Source: an uncultured Saprospiraceae bacterium (GTDB lineage Bacteria; Bacteroidota; Bacteroidia; Chitinophagales; Saprospiraceae). Taken from it: a stretch of 56,120 nt of DNA. The notes beneath the pieces were generated by a model. It was not told the DNA's origin. It did not search any database and saw nothing but the letters and a program-made list of their open reading frames with translations. Of this stretch, positions 7,933 through 16,720 are shown piece after piece; positions within the stretch are counted from its first letter, which is position 1, and each line of letters begins with the position of its first letter. The position numbers were made by a program, and so were the translations under genes. The stretch lies in contig CALLVG010000047.1 in the NCBI GenBank assembly GCA_938010715.1, positions 1 through 56,120 on the forward strand, read 5' to 3'.

Positions 7933-9810
7933 ATGATTAAGACATTTTTTAAGGCGGTTTTACTCTTCTTCCTTTTTGTGAATGCAGCAAGTGTTCAAGC
8001 ACAAGATATCAATGAATCTCCCGATACGACCAAAAAGGTATTGGTAGATTTTGCCAATATTTTTGAATACATCGTAGAAGGTGCGGATACCTATCAGCGG
8101 CTCTTGGGAGAAGTCGAAATGCGTCAGGATAGTATTTATTTGTATTGTGATTCTGCTTTTATCAAAAATGAAACCCAAGTAACTGCTCAAGGAAATGTCT
8201 TGATTCAGCAAGGAGACACTTTAAATGTTTTTGCAGATAGTGCCAACTACAACGGATTGACAAGACAAGCTAAACTTTTTGAAAACGTGGTTCTACTCAA
8301 TAAAAATCAAAAACTATTCACGGATTCGTTGCTGTACGATATGAATACTAAAATTGCCACCTATGTCTCTGGGGCAACTTTTACAAATGATACAACCCAA
8401 TTGACCAGCCAAAAGGGATATTATTATACCGCTTTTGATGTCGCTTATTTTAAAGAGGATGTTTTGGTCGTTAATCCCGAATTTAGCCTTAAAGCAGATA
8501 CGCTTCGATTTAATACCAAAACGAGGGTGGTTCACTTTCTTGGGCCAACCCTTATCTCAACCAAAGACAATGGTAAAATTTATTGTGAAGGTGGTTTTTA
8601 TGATATTAGAAATAAAAAAGCGGAATTTTATCAAAATGCTCAATATGTAAAAGATGCGCAGCAAGCAGAAGCTGATGTCATCGTTTATGATGGGGCAACA
8701 GGCATTTATACACTTGAAGGCAATGCCAAATTCAAAGACGAAAATCGAAATGCCACAGCGGATTTGATTAAATACGATGAAAAAAATGACCAAACATTCT
8801 TAATTGGAAATGCGCGATATAAAGATGACCAGCAAAACGTCGTCGCTGATGAAATTTTTTATGATGCTAAAAATAAATCTTACAGAACCAGTGGAAGGTC
8901 AGAGGTAAAGGACGGTGCACAAACCATCACTGCTGACAAGTTAGATTTTGATGATTTAACTGGATTGGGCATCGCAGAGGGCAATGTAGTTTGGATAGAT
9001 ACGGTTCAAAATTTTGTATTGTACGCAGACGCAGCAGACTATGACAAGGAAAGCAATTATGTCAAAACAAAAGGTGGCAGACCGCTTTTTGTAAGCATCG
9101 TAGAGGGCGATTCTTTATTTATGAAAGCCGATACCCTAATTTCCAAAATGAAAGAACCGGATACGTTGACGATGGATTCGATTGTGGTGGATACCATTTC
9201 AGCCGACTCTTTTAGTATAGATACTATCAAAATACAGACAGGAATCGATACAGGGCGTATTGTTTTGGCCTATAATAATGTTCGTATTTTCAAAAGTGAT
9301 TTGCAGGCGATTTCTGATTCAATGGTTTATGATGTTTCCGATTCTCTTTTTTACTTTTATGATGACCCTATCATTTGGTCAGACACTTCCCAATTTTCGG
9401 CAGATTCGATTTGGATGTCGATGAAGGATAATGAGTTGCATAGGATATTTTTAAAACAAAAAGCATTCATTCTCAACTCGCCCGATCAGATTCTTTTTAA
9501 TCAAATAAAAGGAAAAGAAATCACTGCCTTTTTCAAAGATCAAGAACTTCGAAAAATGCATGTCGAGGGCAACGCTGAATCCGTTTATTATGCCATTGAT
9601 GAAAAGGATGGATATATCGGAGTCAACAAATCTGTATGTAGCGAAATGAATATTTACTTTGGAAATAATCAGGTAGATCGCATTAAATTTTTCACTCAGC
9701 CACAGGCGAAACTCACCCCAATGAGCCAAGTGGTTGACTCAAAATTCAAGTTAGAAGGCTATAATTGGGTCGAGCCGCCAAAACGCCCACTCACCAAAAA
9801 TGATTTGTAG
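7933..9810 (+). CDS. OstA-like (LptA-related) periplasmic protein
   Basis: A 625-aa protein with signal peptide MIKTFFKAVLLFFLFVNAAS followed by VQAQ. The N-terminal half has repeated short beta-strand units of the OstA/LptA type (GEVEMRQDSIYLYCDSAF, AQGNVLIQQGDTLNVFADSA, FTDSLLYDMNTK, EGNAKFKDENRNATADLIKY). In Bacteroidota such large OstA-like proteins take the place of the LptA bridge that carries LPS between the membranes; this role is inferred from the family. A TTG-initiated extension to 7894 would start inside the terminator stem, so the ATG at 7933 was chosen. A hydrophilic linker with DTI/DSI repeats lies around residues 405-440. Confidence 0.85.
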   Translation: MIKTFFKAVLLFFLFVNAASVQAQDINESPDTTKKVLVDFANIFEYIVEGADTYQRLLGEVEMRQDSIYLYCDSAFIKNETQVTAQGNVLIQQGDTLNVFADSANYNGLTRQAKLFENVVLLNKNQKLFTDSLLYDMNTKIATYVSGATFTNDTTQLTSQKGYYYTAFDVAYFKEDVLVVNPEFSLKADTLRFNTKTRVVHFLGPTLISTKDNGKIYCEGGFYDIRNKKAEFYQNAQYVKDAQQAEADVIVYDGATGIYTLEGNAKFKDENRNATADLIKYDEKNDQTFLIGNARYKDDQQNVVADEIFYDAKNKSYRTSGRSEVKDGAQTITADKLDFDDLTGLGIAEGNVVWIDTVQNFVLYADAADYDKESNYVKTKGGRPLFVSIVEGDSLFMKADTLISKMKEPDTLTMDSIVVDTISADSFSIDTIKIQTGIDTGRIVLAYNNVRIFKSDLQAISDSMVYDVSDSLFYFYDDPIIWSDTSQFSADSIWMSMKDNELHRIFLKQKAFILNSPDQILFNQIKGKEITAFFKDQELRKMHVEGNAESVYYAIDEKDGYIGVNKSVCSEMNIYFGNNQVDRIKFFTQPQAKLTPMSQVVDSKFKLEGYNWVEPPKRPLTKNDL

Positions 9811-9923
9811 AAATTACTTGCTTTCCTAATTAAGTTTGGCTAAATTGTCATTGAAGCGTTAAATGTTGAAGGCTTGATTAGAGTTCGAGTTTTTCGACGT
9901 TTAATCTTAGAGATTAACTTACT

Positions 9924-10817
9924 ATGCAGATACAAACATTCCTACATTATTTAGAATTTGAGAAACGGTATTCGAGTCATACTATTTTGGCTTATAAGAC
10001 CGATTTGAATCAGTTCTTTGACTTTCTGAGCATTACCTATCAGTTCCAGAAATTAGAAGAAATCGAATCTACCCACATCCGTTCTTGGATGGTTGATTTG
10101 ATTACGCAAGAAGTTGCTCCTCGCTCTATCAATCGCAAATTATCGGCGCTTAAGTCTTTCTTCAAGTTTCATTTGAAACATAGAAGGATAAAGAGTAATC
10201 CAATGTGGAAAATCCAGACACCAAAGTCTGGTAAAAAATTACCTGTTTTCGTAAGTAAAGAACATTTGAAAAGACTTTTTGAGGATATTATTTTTCCTCC
10301 TGGGTTTGAAGGCGCAAGAGATAAATTGATTTTGCAAATGTTTTACGCGACTGGAATGCGATCTGCTGAATTGGTTGCATTGAATCGAACCGATATAGAT
10401 TTTCAAAAACAAGAAATAAAAGTTTTTGGGAAAGGTAGTAAGGAACGTTTAATTCCTTTTACTCATAAAATGAGTGATCAGATTGAGGATTATTTAAAAT
10501 TATTAGATACGACCTTTCCTGATTTAGGGTTTTTCTTATTTGTGAACGATAAAGGAAAACCAGTCAATGCAGGCTTTGTAAGCCGAATCGTAAAGAAATA
10601 TTTGTCATTGGTAACAACAGTCGAACAGAAGAGTCCGCACGTTTTGAGGCATTCCTTTGCGACACATTTATCGGACAATGGAGCCGATCTAAATGCCATC
10701 AAGGAATTATTGGGGCATTCGAGTTTGGCTGCCACACAAGTTTATACACATAACTCAATTGAAAAACTAAGAAAAGTCTATGAATTGGCGCATCCGAAAG
10801 CTAAAGAGAAAGACTGA
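9924..10817 (+). CDS. Tyrosine recombinase XerC/XerD
   Basis: A 297-aa site-specific recombinase, the usual size for Xer proteins that resolve chromosome dimers at dif. The N-terminal SAM-like core-binding domain (FLHYLEFEKRYSSHTILAYK) occupies residues 1-85. The catalytic domain carries Arg146 (GMRSAEL), Lys170, His239 and Arg242 (SPHVLRHSFATHL), His265 (LGHSSLAATQ) and the nucleophile Tyr274 (VYTH). All catalytic positions are present. The gene is 65 bp upstream of the hibernation factor gene, an order often seen in Bacteroidota, so a housekeeping Xer is more likely than a phage integrase. I cannot assign it to XerC or XerD. Confidence 0.93.
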   Translation: MQIQTFLHYLEFEKRYSSHTILAYKTDLNQFFDFLSITYQFQKLEEIESTHIRSWMVDLITQEVAPRSINRKLSALKSFFKFHLKHRRIKSNPMWKIQTPKSGKKLPVFVSKEHLKRLFEDIIFPPGFEGARDKLILQMFYATGMRSAELVALNRTDIDFQKQEIKVFGKGSKERLIPFTHKMSDQIEDYLKLLDTTFPDLGFFLFVNDKGKPVNAGFVSRIVKKYLSLVTTVEQKSPHVLRHSFATHLSDNGADLNAIKELLGHSSLAATQVYTHNSIEKLRKVYELAHPKAKEKD

Positions 10818-10882
10818 AAACAAAACCTTGAGAACGAAGCATTAAAAAACCTCCTTTTTTAAATCTTTAAATTTTTAAAATA

Positions 10883-11185
10883 ATGAGAGTACAATTGAAT
10901 GCAGTTCAGTTCAAAGCTGACAAGAAATTAATCCAACTAATCGAAAAGAAATTACAAAAATTAGAACAACTTTTTTCAAAAATCATCAACGCAGAAATTT
11001 TTTTAAAGCTCGAAAATTCAGGAAAAATAAAAGATAAAATTGCTGAAATTAAATTAAAAGTACCTGGTGATATTCTTATAGTGAAAGGAACCAGCAAAAC
11101 TTTTGAAGAAGCAATTGATCAAACTATTAAAACGATGATTAGAGTGCTCAAGCGCTACAAACAGAAGAAGTTGAATATTGGTTAG
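10883..11185 (+). CDS. hpf: Ribosome hibernation-promoting factor, short form
   Basis: A 100-aa HPF/RaiA (YfiA) family protein that binds the 30S decoding region and silences ribosomes in stationary phase. The sequence starts MRVQLNAVQFKADKKLIQLI and has the family's beta-alpha-beta pattern, an acidic/basic mid-region (AEIFLKLENSGKIKDKIAEI) and the conserved FEEAIDQTIKTMIRVLKRYKQ C-terminal helix. It lacks the long-form C-terminal dimerisation domain. A terminator follows, so it may be co-transcribed with xer. Confidence 0.93.
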   Translation: MRVQLNAVQFKADKKLIQLIEKKLQKLEQLFSKIINAEIFLKLENSGKIKDKIAEIKLKVPGDILIVKGTSKTFEEAIDQTIKTMIRVLKRYKQKKLNIG

Positions 11186-11223
11186 GCACAATTTTATAAT
11201 CAAGAAATAATAAAGACTAATAT

Positions 11224-11260
11224 AAAAAGGGCTGCAAAAGTAAATTTTGCAGCCCTTTTT
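11224..11260 (+). terminator. Terminator after hpf
   Basis: Perfect stem AAAAGGGCTGCAAAA / TTTTGCAGCCCTTTT with a 5-nt loop, located 39 bp after the hpf stop. It is symmetric and could serve either strand. Confidence 0.9.
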
Positions 11261-11356
11261 CACTTGTAGAAACAAAGTTTAAAACCAGAATTAAAATTCA
11301 AATGATGAATATCAGTTTTGATTTTAATTACTCATTTTAATTTTGATTAATAAACT

Positions 11357-12250
11357 CTACTCAAGTTTGAAACGAACAGGTAAGTTGAACTGTACAGGTA
11401 CAGCTTTACCTCTTTGCTTACCAGGATTCCACTTAGGCATCTTTTTCACGATACGTAAAGCTTCATCTCCACATCCAGCACCAATGTCACGAAGAATCTT
11501 TGGAGCAGTAATAGAACCGTCTTTCTCAACTACGAAAGTTGCAACGACTGTTCCTTCTACGCCATTCTCACGAGCGATAGCAGGGTACTTGATGTTTTTA
11601 TAAATGAACTCTAACATTTTTTTGGTCGCACACTGCTTTTTCACCGTTTTGTCAGATTCACCCTCACATCCAGGGAATGTAGGCATCTCTTCTACCACTT
11701 TAAAGATCTCCGGTGCTTTTGGAGGCGGTGGCGGTGGCGGTGGTGGTGGCGGTGGAGCAGGTTCAGGTTTTTCCTGAACAACTTCCGTCTCTTCCTCGAT
11801 ACTTTGATCGATGAACTCAGGCTCATCTTCTTCTTCAATTTCTTCTTCCGGAACCTCTTCAATCACCGGTGGTGGTGGGGGAGGTGGCGGCGGTGGCGGT
11901 TCTGCGGTACGCGGTGGCTCAATTTCGATGTCATCTGGTAATTCCATTGCATCTTGCGGGATGAAGATAGCATCTTCGTAGTCGGTCCAGTTAAAAGCAA
12001 AAAGGACTAACAACAAAGACAAAACCATACCCAGGTTTAGGAAAGTACCTCTATTGGCAAAAACATCTGCCATCGGATACTTTGTCCTGTTCTTCGTGTA
12101 GGAACCTTCACCTGCGCCTGCTTTCATCTTATCTTCGTTAGAAGAAATTCTATTGCGCATCATGAAAACCAGAAACACAATAAGCAATAAGACCCCAAGA
12201 AAAACCATCGCTACAGTCGAACCTGAAAAGTTTATACTTGAAAAATCCAT
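11357..12250 (-). CDS. tonB: TonB-family energy transducer
   Basis: A 297-aa inner-membrane protein that would link the ExbB/ExbD motor to TonB-dependent outer-membrane receptors. It has two hydrophobic segments (about residues 14-31 and 73-88). The periplasmic linker contains proline runs of 11 and 12 residues separated by an acidic stretch (EEVPEEEIEEEDEPEF). The C-terminal 90 residues form the TonB domain (IKYPAIARENGVEGTVVATF, VVEKDGSITAPKILRDIG, ALRIVKKMPKWNPGKQRGKA). Two membrane segments instead of the classical one make the topology unusual, though related Bacteroidota proteins exist. It lies 63 bp downstream of vanZ-like, same strand. ExbB/ExbD are not in the window. Confidence 0.88.
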   Translation of the reverse strand: MDFSSINFSGSTVAMVFLGVLLLIVFLVFMMRNRISSNEDKMKAGAGEGSYTKNRTKYPMADVFANRGTFLNLGMVLSLLLVLFAFNWTDYEDAIFIPQDAMELPDDIEIEPPRTAEPPPPPPPPPPPVIEEVPEEEIEEEDEPEFIDQSIEEETEVVQEKPEPAPPPPPPPPPPPPKAPEIFKVVEEMPTFPGCEGESDKTVKKQCATKKMLEFIYKNIKYPAIARENGVEGTVVATFVVEKDGSITAPKILRDIGAGCGDEALRIVKKMPKWNPGKQRGKAVPVQFNLPVRFKLE

Positions 12251-12312
12251 AAATAAGATTTTAATCAGAGTAGAAGAAGTTACGAGTTGATTTTCGCTTT
12301 TTCTTTACTCTA

Positions 12313-12699
12313 TTATTGAGAAAATTTATTCTTTGTTAATTGGAACAATGTCAATCCGATTAATACGCCGCTAATATTAGCAACATTGTCCAGAAATTCA
12401 AAATATCTACCAGGGAAAAAATAATATTGAAAGGTTTCCATCAAAAAACCATAAAAACTGCACCAAATTACGACGCTGACCCTTACAATTTGAGTATCCA
12501 TTCCAGATAATTCAAATGCCTTTAAGCATAAAAAAACATAAATACCATATACTACAAAATGGGCTGCCTTATCCGTTGAAATTAAATTCAAAAGTGATTC
12601 TGGCAAATTAACTGCTCCAGCAAATCCCGATAAAAACAGAAGCAATAAACTCCAGAGGATAGCCCATTTAAAATTCGATAATCTTAATTCTTCTTTCAT
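12313..12699 (-). CDS. VanZ-like membrane protein
   Basis: A 128-aa protein with about four transmembrane helices and the VanZ-like signature (NLISTDKAAHFVVYGIYVFL, then FYGFLMETFQYYFFPGRYFE, DNVANISGVLIG). VanZ-like proteins are small membrane proteins of unclear molecular function; one member confers low teicoplanin resistance, but that role should not be assumed here. In Bacteroidota this gene often sits beside a tonB gene, as here. Confidence 0.85.
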   Translation of the reverse strand: MKEELRLSNFKWAILWSLLLLFLSGFAGAVNLPESLLNLISTDKAAHFVVYGIYVFLCLKAFELSGMDTQIVRVSVVIWCSFYGFLMETFQYYFFPGRYFEFLDNVANISGVLIGLTLFQLTKNKFSQ

Positions 12700-12813
12700 T
12701 TAAAAAAGTTCGCTTTTCGAGCTTTTGATAGGTTAGATGCAAAGACAATTATTTTTGGTGGTTAAATGAAGTTTTTTCTTAAAAAAATTAATCTTGCACT
12801 CTAATTTGTTTCA

Positions 12814-13953
12814 ATGAGAATAGGGGTCAACACTCGGACATTGCTGAAAAATAAAATGGAAGGCGTCGCAGTCTTTACCGATGAAGTAATGAAACGAATA
12901 GTAAACGACCACCCTGAGCATGATTTTTTTTTCTTTTTTGATAGGCCTTTTGATGGGTCTTTTGTTTTTGCAAAAAATGTAACCCCAGTCGTTCTTTTCC
13001 CCCAAGCACGTCATCCTTTCTTATTTGTTTGGTGGTTTGAGTGGAGTATTACCAGAGCGCTCAAAAGGCATGAAATTGATATTTTTATTTCTCCTGATAA
13101 TTTTTGTAGCCTAAGGACTTCGGTTCCGACCCTTTTGGTGGTGCATGATGTGGCATTCAAACATTATCCAGAACAGGTTGGATGGTTGGTGAGACATTAT
13201 TATAATTTTTTCATGCCTCGCTTTTTGCGAAAAGCAGATCAAATCGTTACTGTTTCCAAATTTACAAAAGCAGATTTGAAGGTTCAGTTTCAACTTTCAA
13301 ACAAAAATATCGCTGTAGCTTGTAATGGCACAAACAGTCGATTCAAACCAATTGAATCAAAAAATCAGGAATTGATTAGAAATAAATACACAAAAGGAGC
13401 TGCCTATTTTGTTTTTGTTGGTTTGATTCATCCACGCAAAAATGTACATCGCTTGATAATTGCTTTTTATCAATTTAAAATGCAAACGGGGTCTGATATG
13501 AGGTTGGTTTTGGTTGGTAGAAAAGGTTGGATGGCCGATGAAGTGAAGGAGGCGTTGGTGCATCCTGAGTTTGAAAAAGACGTGATTTTTACTGGTTTTG
13601 TAGATCATGATGAGATTCCAAAAATTATCGGTTCTGCATTTGCGATGATGTATGTTTCACTTTTTGAAGGGTTTGGAATTCCTATCTTGGAAGCTTTTCA
13701 AACAAATACGCCCGTGATTACTTCAGATAGATCGAGCATGCCAGAGGTTGGGGGAGAGGCAGTCCTATATGCCAACCCTGAGTCAATTGATTCAATTGCT
13801 GAACAGATGATTCAGCTCTATCAAAAACCAGATTTGCAAAAGGATTTAATTGAAAAAGGAAAACATCAAAGAACTTTATTTACTTGGGAAAAAGCAGCAA
13901 AAGTGGTTTACGAACAAATTGAAAAAATAGCTGCACAAAAATCTACTACATGA
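12814..13953 (+). CDS. Glycosyltransferase family 4 (GT-B fold)
   Basis: A 379-aa retaining glycosyltransferase. The N-terminal acceptor domain starts MRIGVNTRTLLKNKMEGVAV, where the loop after strand 1 resembles the mannosyltransferase type. The C-terminal donor domain has YFVFVGLIHPRKNVHRLI, VIFTGFVDHDEIPKIIGSA and the EX7E-like SLFEGFGIPILEAFQTNTPV, which binds the sugar nucleotide. It probably adds a sugar to LPS, exopolysaccharide or a glycolipid. No export signal is present, so it is cytoplasmic or peripheral. Its stop codon overlaps the next ATG (ATGA), suggesting translational coupling. Confidence 0.92.
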   Translation: MRIGVNTRTLLKNKMEGVAVFTDEVMKRIVNDHPEHDFFFFFDRPFDGSFVFAKNVTPVVLFPQARHPFLFVWWFEWSITRALKRHEIDIFISPDNFCSLRTSVPTLLVVHDVAFKHYPEQVGWLVRHYYNFFMPRFLRKADQIVTVSKFTKADLKVQFQLSNKNIAVACNGTNSRFKPIESKNQELIRNKYTKGAAYFVFVGLIHPRKNVHRLIIAFYQFKMQTGSDMRLVLVGRKGWMADEVKEALVHPEFEKDVIFTGFVDHDEIPKIIGSAFAMMYVSLFEGFGIPILEAFQTNTPVITSDRSSMPEVGGEAVLYANPESIDSIAEQMIQLYQKPDLQKDLIEKGKHQRTLFTWEKAAKVVYEQIEKIAAQKSTT

Positions 13954-14627
13954 AAATCCCTGAATGGAAAAGATGGTTGAGCTATTTATTCGAAATACAC
14001 ATCGAAAGTGCTCCGAGTGAATTGAATCCGCATTTATATGTGAGTTTGAAAAACGGTCGATTGCAATTATCAACGGCCAATGCAGTGTATTCTTACGAAG
14101 ATTTGTATGATAATTTTACAAAGACTTTTGCCAAATTTCGTAAAGATTTCGAGATAGGGAATCAGGTCTTAGTTTTAGGTTTTGGACTTGGGAGCGTTCC
14201 GCTAATTATGGAAAGAATGTTTGAAAAGACTTTCCAGTTTACGGGCATTGAATTGGACGAATCAGTTATCTATTTAGCTAATAAATATGCATTAGAAAAT
14301 ATTGAATCTTCAATTCAATTAGTTACCGCGAATGCTTTTGCTTACGTTTTTCAACCCGCTCAAAAATATGATGTGGTCGTGATGGACGTGTTTTTGGATG
14401 ATGTGATTCCAGATGATTTTGAAACGACTGATTATCTGGAAGCATTAAAATCATTATTGAAACCAGAGGGAATTTTACTTTACAATAGATTGGCACTTTC
14501 AGAAGAGGACGTAACCAAAACCACTACTTTTTTTGAAAATGAATTTAAAGCTGTTTTTGAAAATGGACACTACCTGGATGTAGAGGGCAATTGGATGTTA
14601 ATGAATAATGCAAAACCAATTGCCTGA
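13950..14627 (+). CDS. Spermidine-synthase-like methyltransferase-fold protein
   Basis: A 225-aa class I SAM-binding-fold protein. Motif I is QVLVLGFGLGSVPLIMERMF, motif II ends in FTGIELDESVIYLANKYA, and the acidic motif is KYDVVVMDVFLDDVIPDDFE. The layout matches the spermidine synthase-like subfamily, but whether it uses decarboxylated SAM, SAM or neither is not visible. It overlaps the upstream glycosyltransferase gene by 4 bp, so the two are likely translated together. Substrate is unknown. Confidence 0.82.
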   Translation: MKIPEWKRWLSYLFEIHIESAPSELNPHLYVSLKNGRLQLSTANAVYSYEDLYDNFTKTFAKFRKDFEIGNQVLVLGFGLGSVPLIMERMFEKTFQFTGIELDESVIYLANKYALENIESSIQLVTANAFAYVFQPAQKYDVVVMDVFLDDVIPDDFETTDYLEALKSLLKPEGILLYNRLALSEEDVTKTTTFFENEFKAVFENGHYLDVEGNWMLMNNAKPIA

Positions 14628-14712
14628 TTTTTGGTTTCATAGTATTACCTTTGCTTTTCATAGAGAAAACTTTTTCGGCTTGACCGAATTATCCATAAAA
14701 AATACATTTAAC

Positions 14713-15321
14713 ATGTTTACAATTAATATTTATTTACGCTTTGCGTTGATTGCACTTTTCCTTTTTGGAGGTATTGGATTGGCGTTTGTTTACGGGTTTT
14801 GGTATGCTTCGCTTCCAATTCTAATAGGGCTAATTCTTTTGGGAGGTTATATTGCTTTTGGGACGGTGATCTCGGCAGGGCAGCTTGCTCAAACGCAAGA
14901 TTTTGTTGGCGCCGAAAAGCGATTAAACCTAACCTTCAAACCAGATTGGTTGTATTCAACCAATCGTTCGATGTATTATATGATGAAGAGTTCATTTGAA
15001 ATGAACAAAAACAATAATGCAAAAGCAGAAGAGTACCTTGAAAAAGCAGGTTCTATCGAGTTGAATACGGACAATGAAAAAGGAATGATTGAATTTCAAA
15101 TGGCTGGCATTGCAGCCAAAAAGGGAAATTTCAATAAGGTTAAAATTCACATGAAAAACCTTAAAGCATTGAATATTACTGAACCTGCCCTTAAAGAACA
15201 AGTAAACGAATTTGAGAAAATGTTGAAACAAGCTGGTGGGGGAAAACAAGCTAACCTTCAAAGAAAACGAGGGTTGGGGTATCAGCCAGGCGGCAAGAGG
15301 AGAAGACCTAAGATGCGTTAA
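14713..15321 (+). CDS. Small membrane protein with TPR-like cytoplasmic domain
   Basis: A 202-aa protein. Two adjacent hydrophobic helices (FALIALFLFGGIGLAFVYGF and SLPILIGLILLGGYIAFG) are followed by a soluble helical region with TPR-like spacing (AKAEEYLEKAGSIELNTDNE). The C-terminal tail is very basic (QRKRGLGYQPGGKRRRPKMR). The frame is open from 14608, but the extension overlaps the upstream gene and lacks the expected start context, so ATG 14713 is preferred. No specific function recognised. Confidence 0.72.
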   Translation: MFTINIYLRFALIALFLFGGIGLAFVYGFWYASLPILIGLILLGGYIAFGTVISAGQLAQTQDFVGAEKRLNLTFKPDWLYSTNRSMYYMMKSSFEMNKNNNAKAEEYLEKAGSIELNTDNEKGMIEFQMAGIAAKKGNFNKVKIHMKNLKALNITEPALKEQVNEFEKMLKQAGGGKQANLQRKRGLGYQPGGKRRRPKMR

Positions 15322-15450
15322 GAAACGCTCAAAAAATAACCATCTGTTGCGCTACAAACTATTTCGGAATAAAGTCTAATGTTATTTTTTCAACATTTGT
15401 AAACTAATTTTTTGAATTGAAGAGGGAAGTTATTTTTTGAGTTAGAGCAT
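15321..15450. mobile_element. Composite remnant of the 121-bp element with a TTAGACTTTAT-family end inside
   Basis: The left edge (AAACGCTCAAAAAATAA) and the right part (TAATTTTTTGAATTGAAGAG, GGAAGTTATTTTTTGAG) match the two ends of the 121-bp element at 34355-34475. Between them sits GTTGCGCTACAAACTATTTC continuing GGAATAAAGTCTAATG (about 15337-15381), which is the end sequence of the TTAGACTTTAT family. The segment therefore looks like one element interrupted or rearranged by another. It begins at the last base of the preceding stop codon. Confidence 0.6.
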
Positions 15451-15480
15451 GTTTAAATTTCTGGTCTAAGAACGAAAAAA

Positions 15481-15534
15481 AAATTAAAAAGGTGATATTT
15501 GGAGTTGTTCCAAATATCACCTTTTTAATTTTTA
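15481..15534. terminator. Bidirectional terminator between convergent genes
   Basis: Near-perfect stem ATTAAAAAGGTGATATTTGG / CCAAATATCACCTTTTTAAT with a short loop and A/T flanks, between the convergent TPR-protein gene and the K+ channel gene. Confidence 0.88.
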
Positions 15535-15583
15535 CAAAACGTTGTTTTTTTAACGGTAGCAATGCACATTAATCATCGGACAT

Positions 15584-16438
15584 CTATTTTTTTTCATTAA
15601 TCCTTTCTCCACAGGTTTTACAAAAAATAGCATCATCATCATGATCTTCTTCCAAACAATATCTGCAAACTTGTGTGTTATGATATTTGTTATCTTTCGT
15701 TTGAGGAGCATTATTGGTATTGGTCATTTCTGCCGAGACGATACCCGTAGGAACAGCTATTACTGCATAACCTAATATCATAACCAAAGCGGATAAAAAT
15801 TTACCAAAAGGAGTAAGGGGCGAAATATCACCATAACCTACCGTGGTCAAGGTTACGATTGCCCAATAAATACTATTCGGAATATTGTTGAAACCATCAT
15901 TGATACCGCCCTCAATAAGGTGCATGATAGAACCCATCAAAATGACCATTACGATTACAAAAAACATGAAAACTGAAATCTTCGCTCTACTAGCTTTCAT
16001 CGCATTAAGAATCTGAGTGCTTTCACCCATGAAATGCCCTAATTTGAAAATTCGGAAAATACGAAGCAATCGAAGGATTCGGATAATCATTAGTTTATTA
16101 ACTCCTCCAGACATGAATAAACCTAAATAAGTAGGAAGTATAGAGAGCACATCCACTATTCCAAAAAAGCTAAAAGCATACTTTCTTCGACTTCTAACAC
16201 AATACATCCTTAGTGCATACTCAATTGAAAAAAGAATTGTCAAAACCCATTCTGCAAAAAATAGTTGGTTATGATACTTTTCGTTAATTGATTCAACTGA
16301 TTCTAACATCACCGCAATGATGCTGAGCACAATCATTACCAATAAAACAATATCGAAAGTCTTTCCTTCAGGAGTGTCCGCCTCGAAAATGATTTCGTGA
16401 ATTCGGTCTTTTCTTCGGTTGATTTGTGCTTCGTTCAT
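15584..16438 (-). CDS. Voltage-gated-type potassium channel with C-terminal zinc ribbon
   Basis: A 284-aa six-helix ion channel. S1-S3 fall within residues 28-110. The voltage-sensor S4 is RILRLLRIFRIFK (about 120-132), with Arg at every third position. The pore has the K+ selectivity filter TVGYGD at 199-204, flanked by S5 (FMFFVIVMVILMGS) and S6 (FLSALVMILGYAVIAVP). The tail carries four cysteines (C258, C261, C273, C276) as CRYC and CKTC, separated by an acidic EEDHDDDA loop, resembling a zinc ribbon. Ligand-gating domains such as RCK or cNMP are absent. It should sit in the inner membrane. Confidence 0.92.
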   Translation of the reverse strand: MNEAQINRRKDRIHEIIFEADTPEGKTFDIVLLVMIVLSIIAVMLESVESINEKYHNQLFFAEWVLTILFSIEYALRMYCVRSRRKYAFSFFGIVDVLSILPTYLGLFMSGGVNKLMIIRILRLLRIFRIFKLGHFMGESTQILNAMKASRAKISVFMFFVIVMVILMGSIMHLIEGGINDGFNNIPNSIYWAIVTLTTVGYGDISPLTPFGKFLSALVMILGYAVIAVPTGIVSAEMTNTNNAPQTKDNKYHNTQVCRYCLEEDHDDDAIFCKTCGERINEKK

Positions 16439-16586
16439 TAATATTATAAAAAGATTTGAGGGCGAAAAATACTATATTGTGAAAATATAACGTCAATAAT
16501 CTTCAATCAATTTATTTTTGCATTTTTAGATACCCTAATATTTTGTGGGATCTAGAGATAATTTACTGTAGATTTATATGATTGTC

Positions 16587-16720
16587 CTTAGTACAGGACA
16601 AAACATAGGTTTACTAAACTTCGCCTTAAATTAAAGGCTCGATTTTAAGAGGTTGATATCGGAAGTTACATTAAAATCAAGTTTAGTAAATCTCCGATTC
16701 TAATTTTGTCCTGTACATAG
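16587..16720 (+). mobile_element. 134-bp MITE (GTACAGGAC family), copy 1
   Basis: A non-coding element with terminal inverted repeats: left CTTAGTACAGGACAAAA and right TTTTGTCCTGTACATAG. An inner inverted pair (TTTACTAAACTT / AAGTTTAGTAAA) follows. A perfect 9-bp direct repeat ATGATTGTC flanks it at 16578-16586 and 16721-16729, as expected of a target-site duplication. A near-identical inverted copy of the same length is at 42492-42625, and a more diverged copy is at 39587-39719. Confidence 0.85.

Noticed and set aside
9924-10817. The tyrosine recombinase as integrase of a mobile island
   Set aside because: It has the length and all catalytic residues of housekeeping Xer proteins, sits beside hpf, and no attachment repeats, tRNA or phage genes are nearby.
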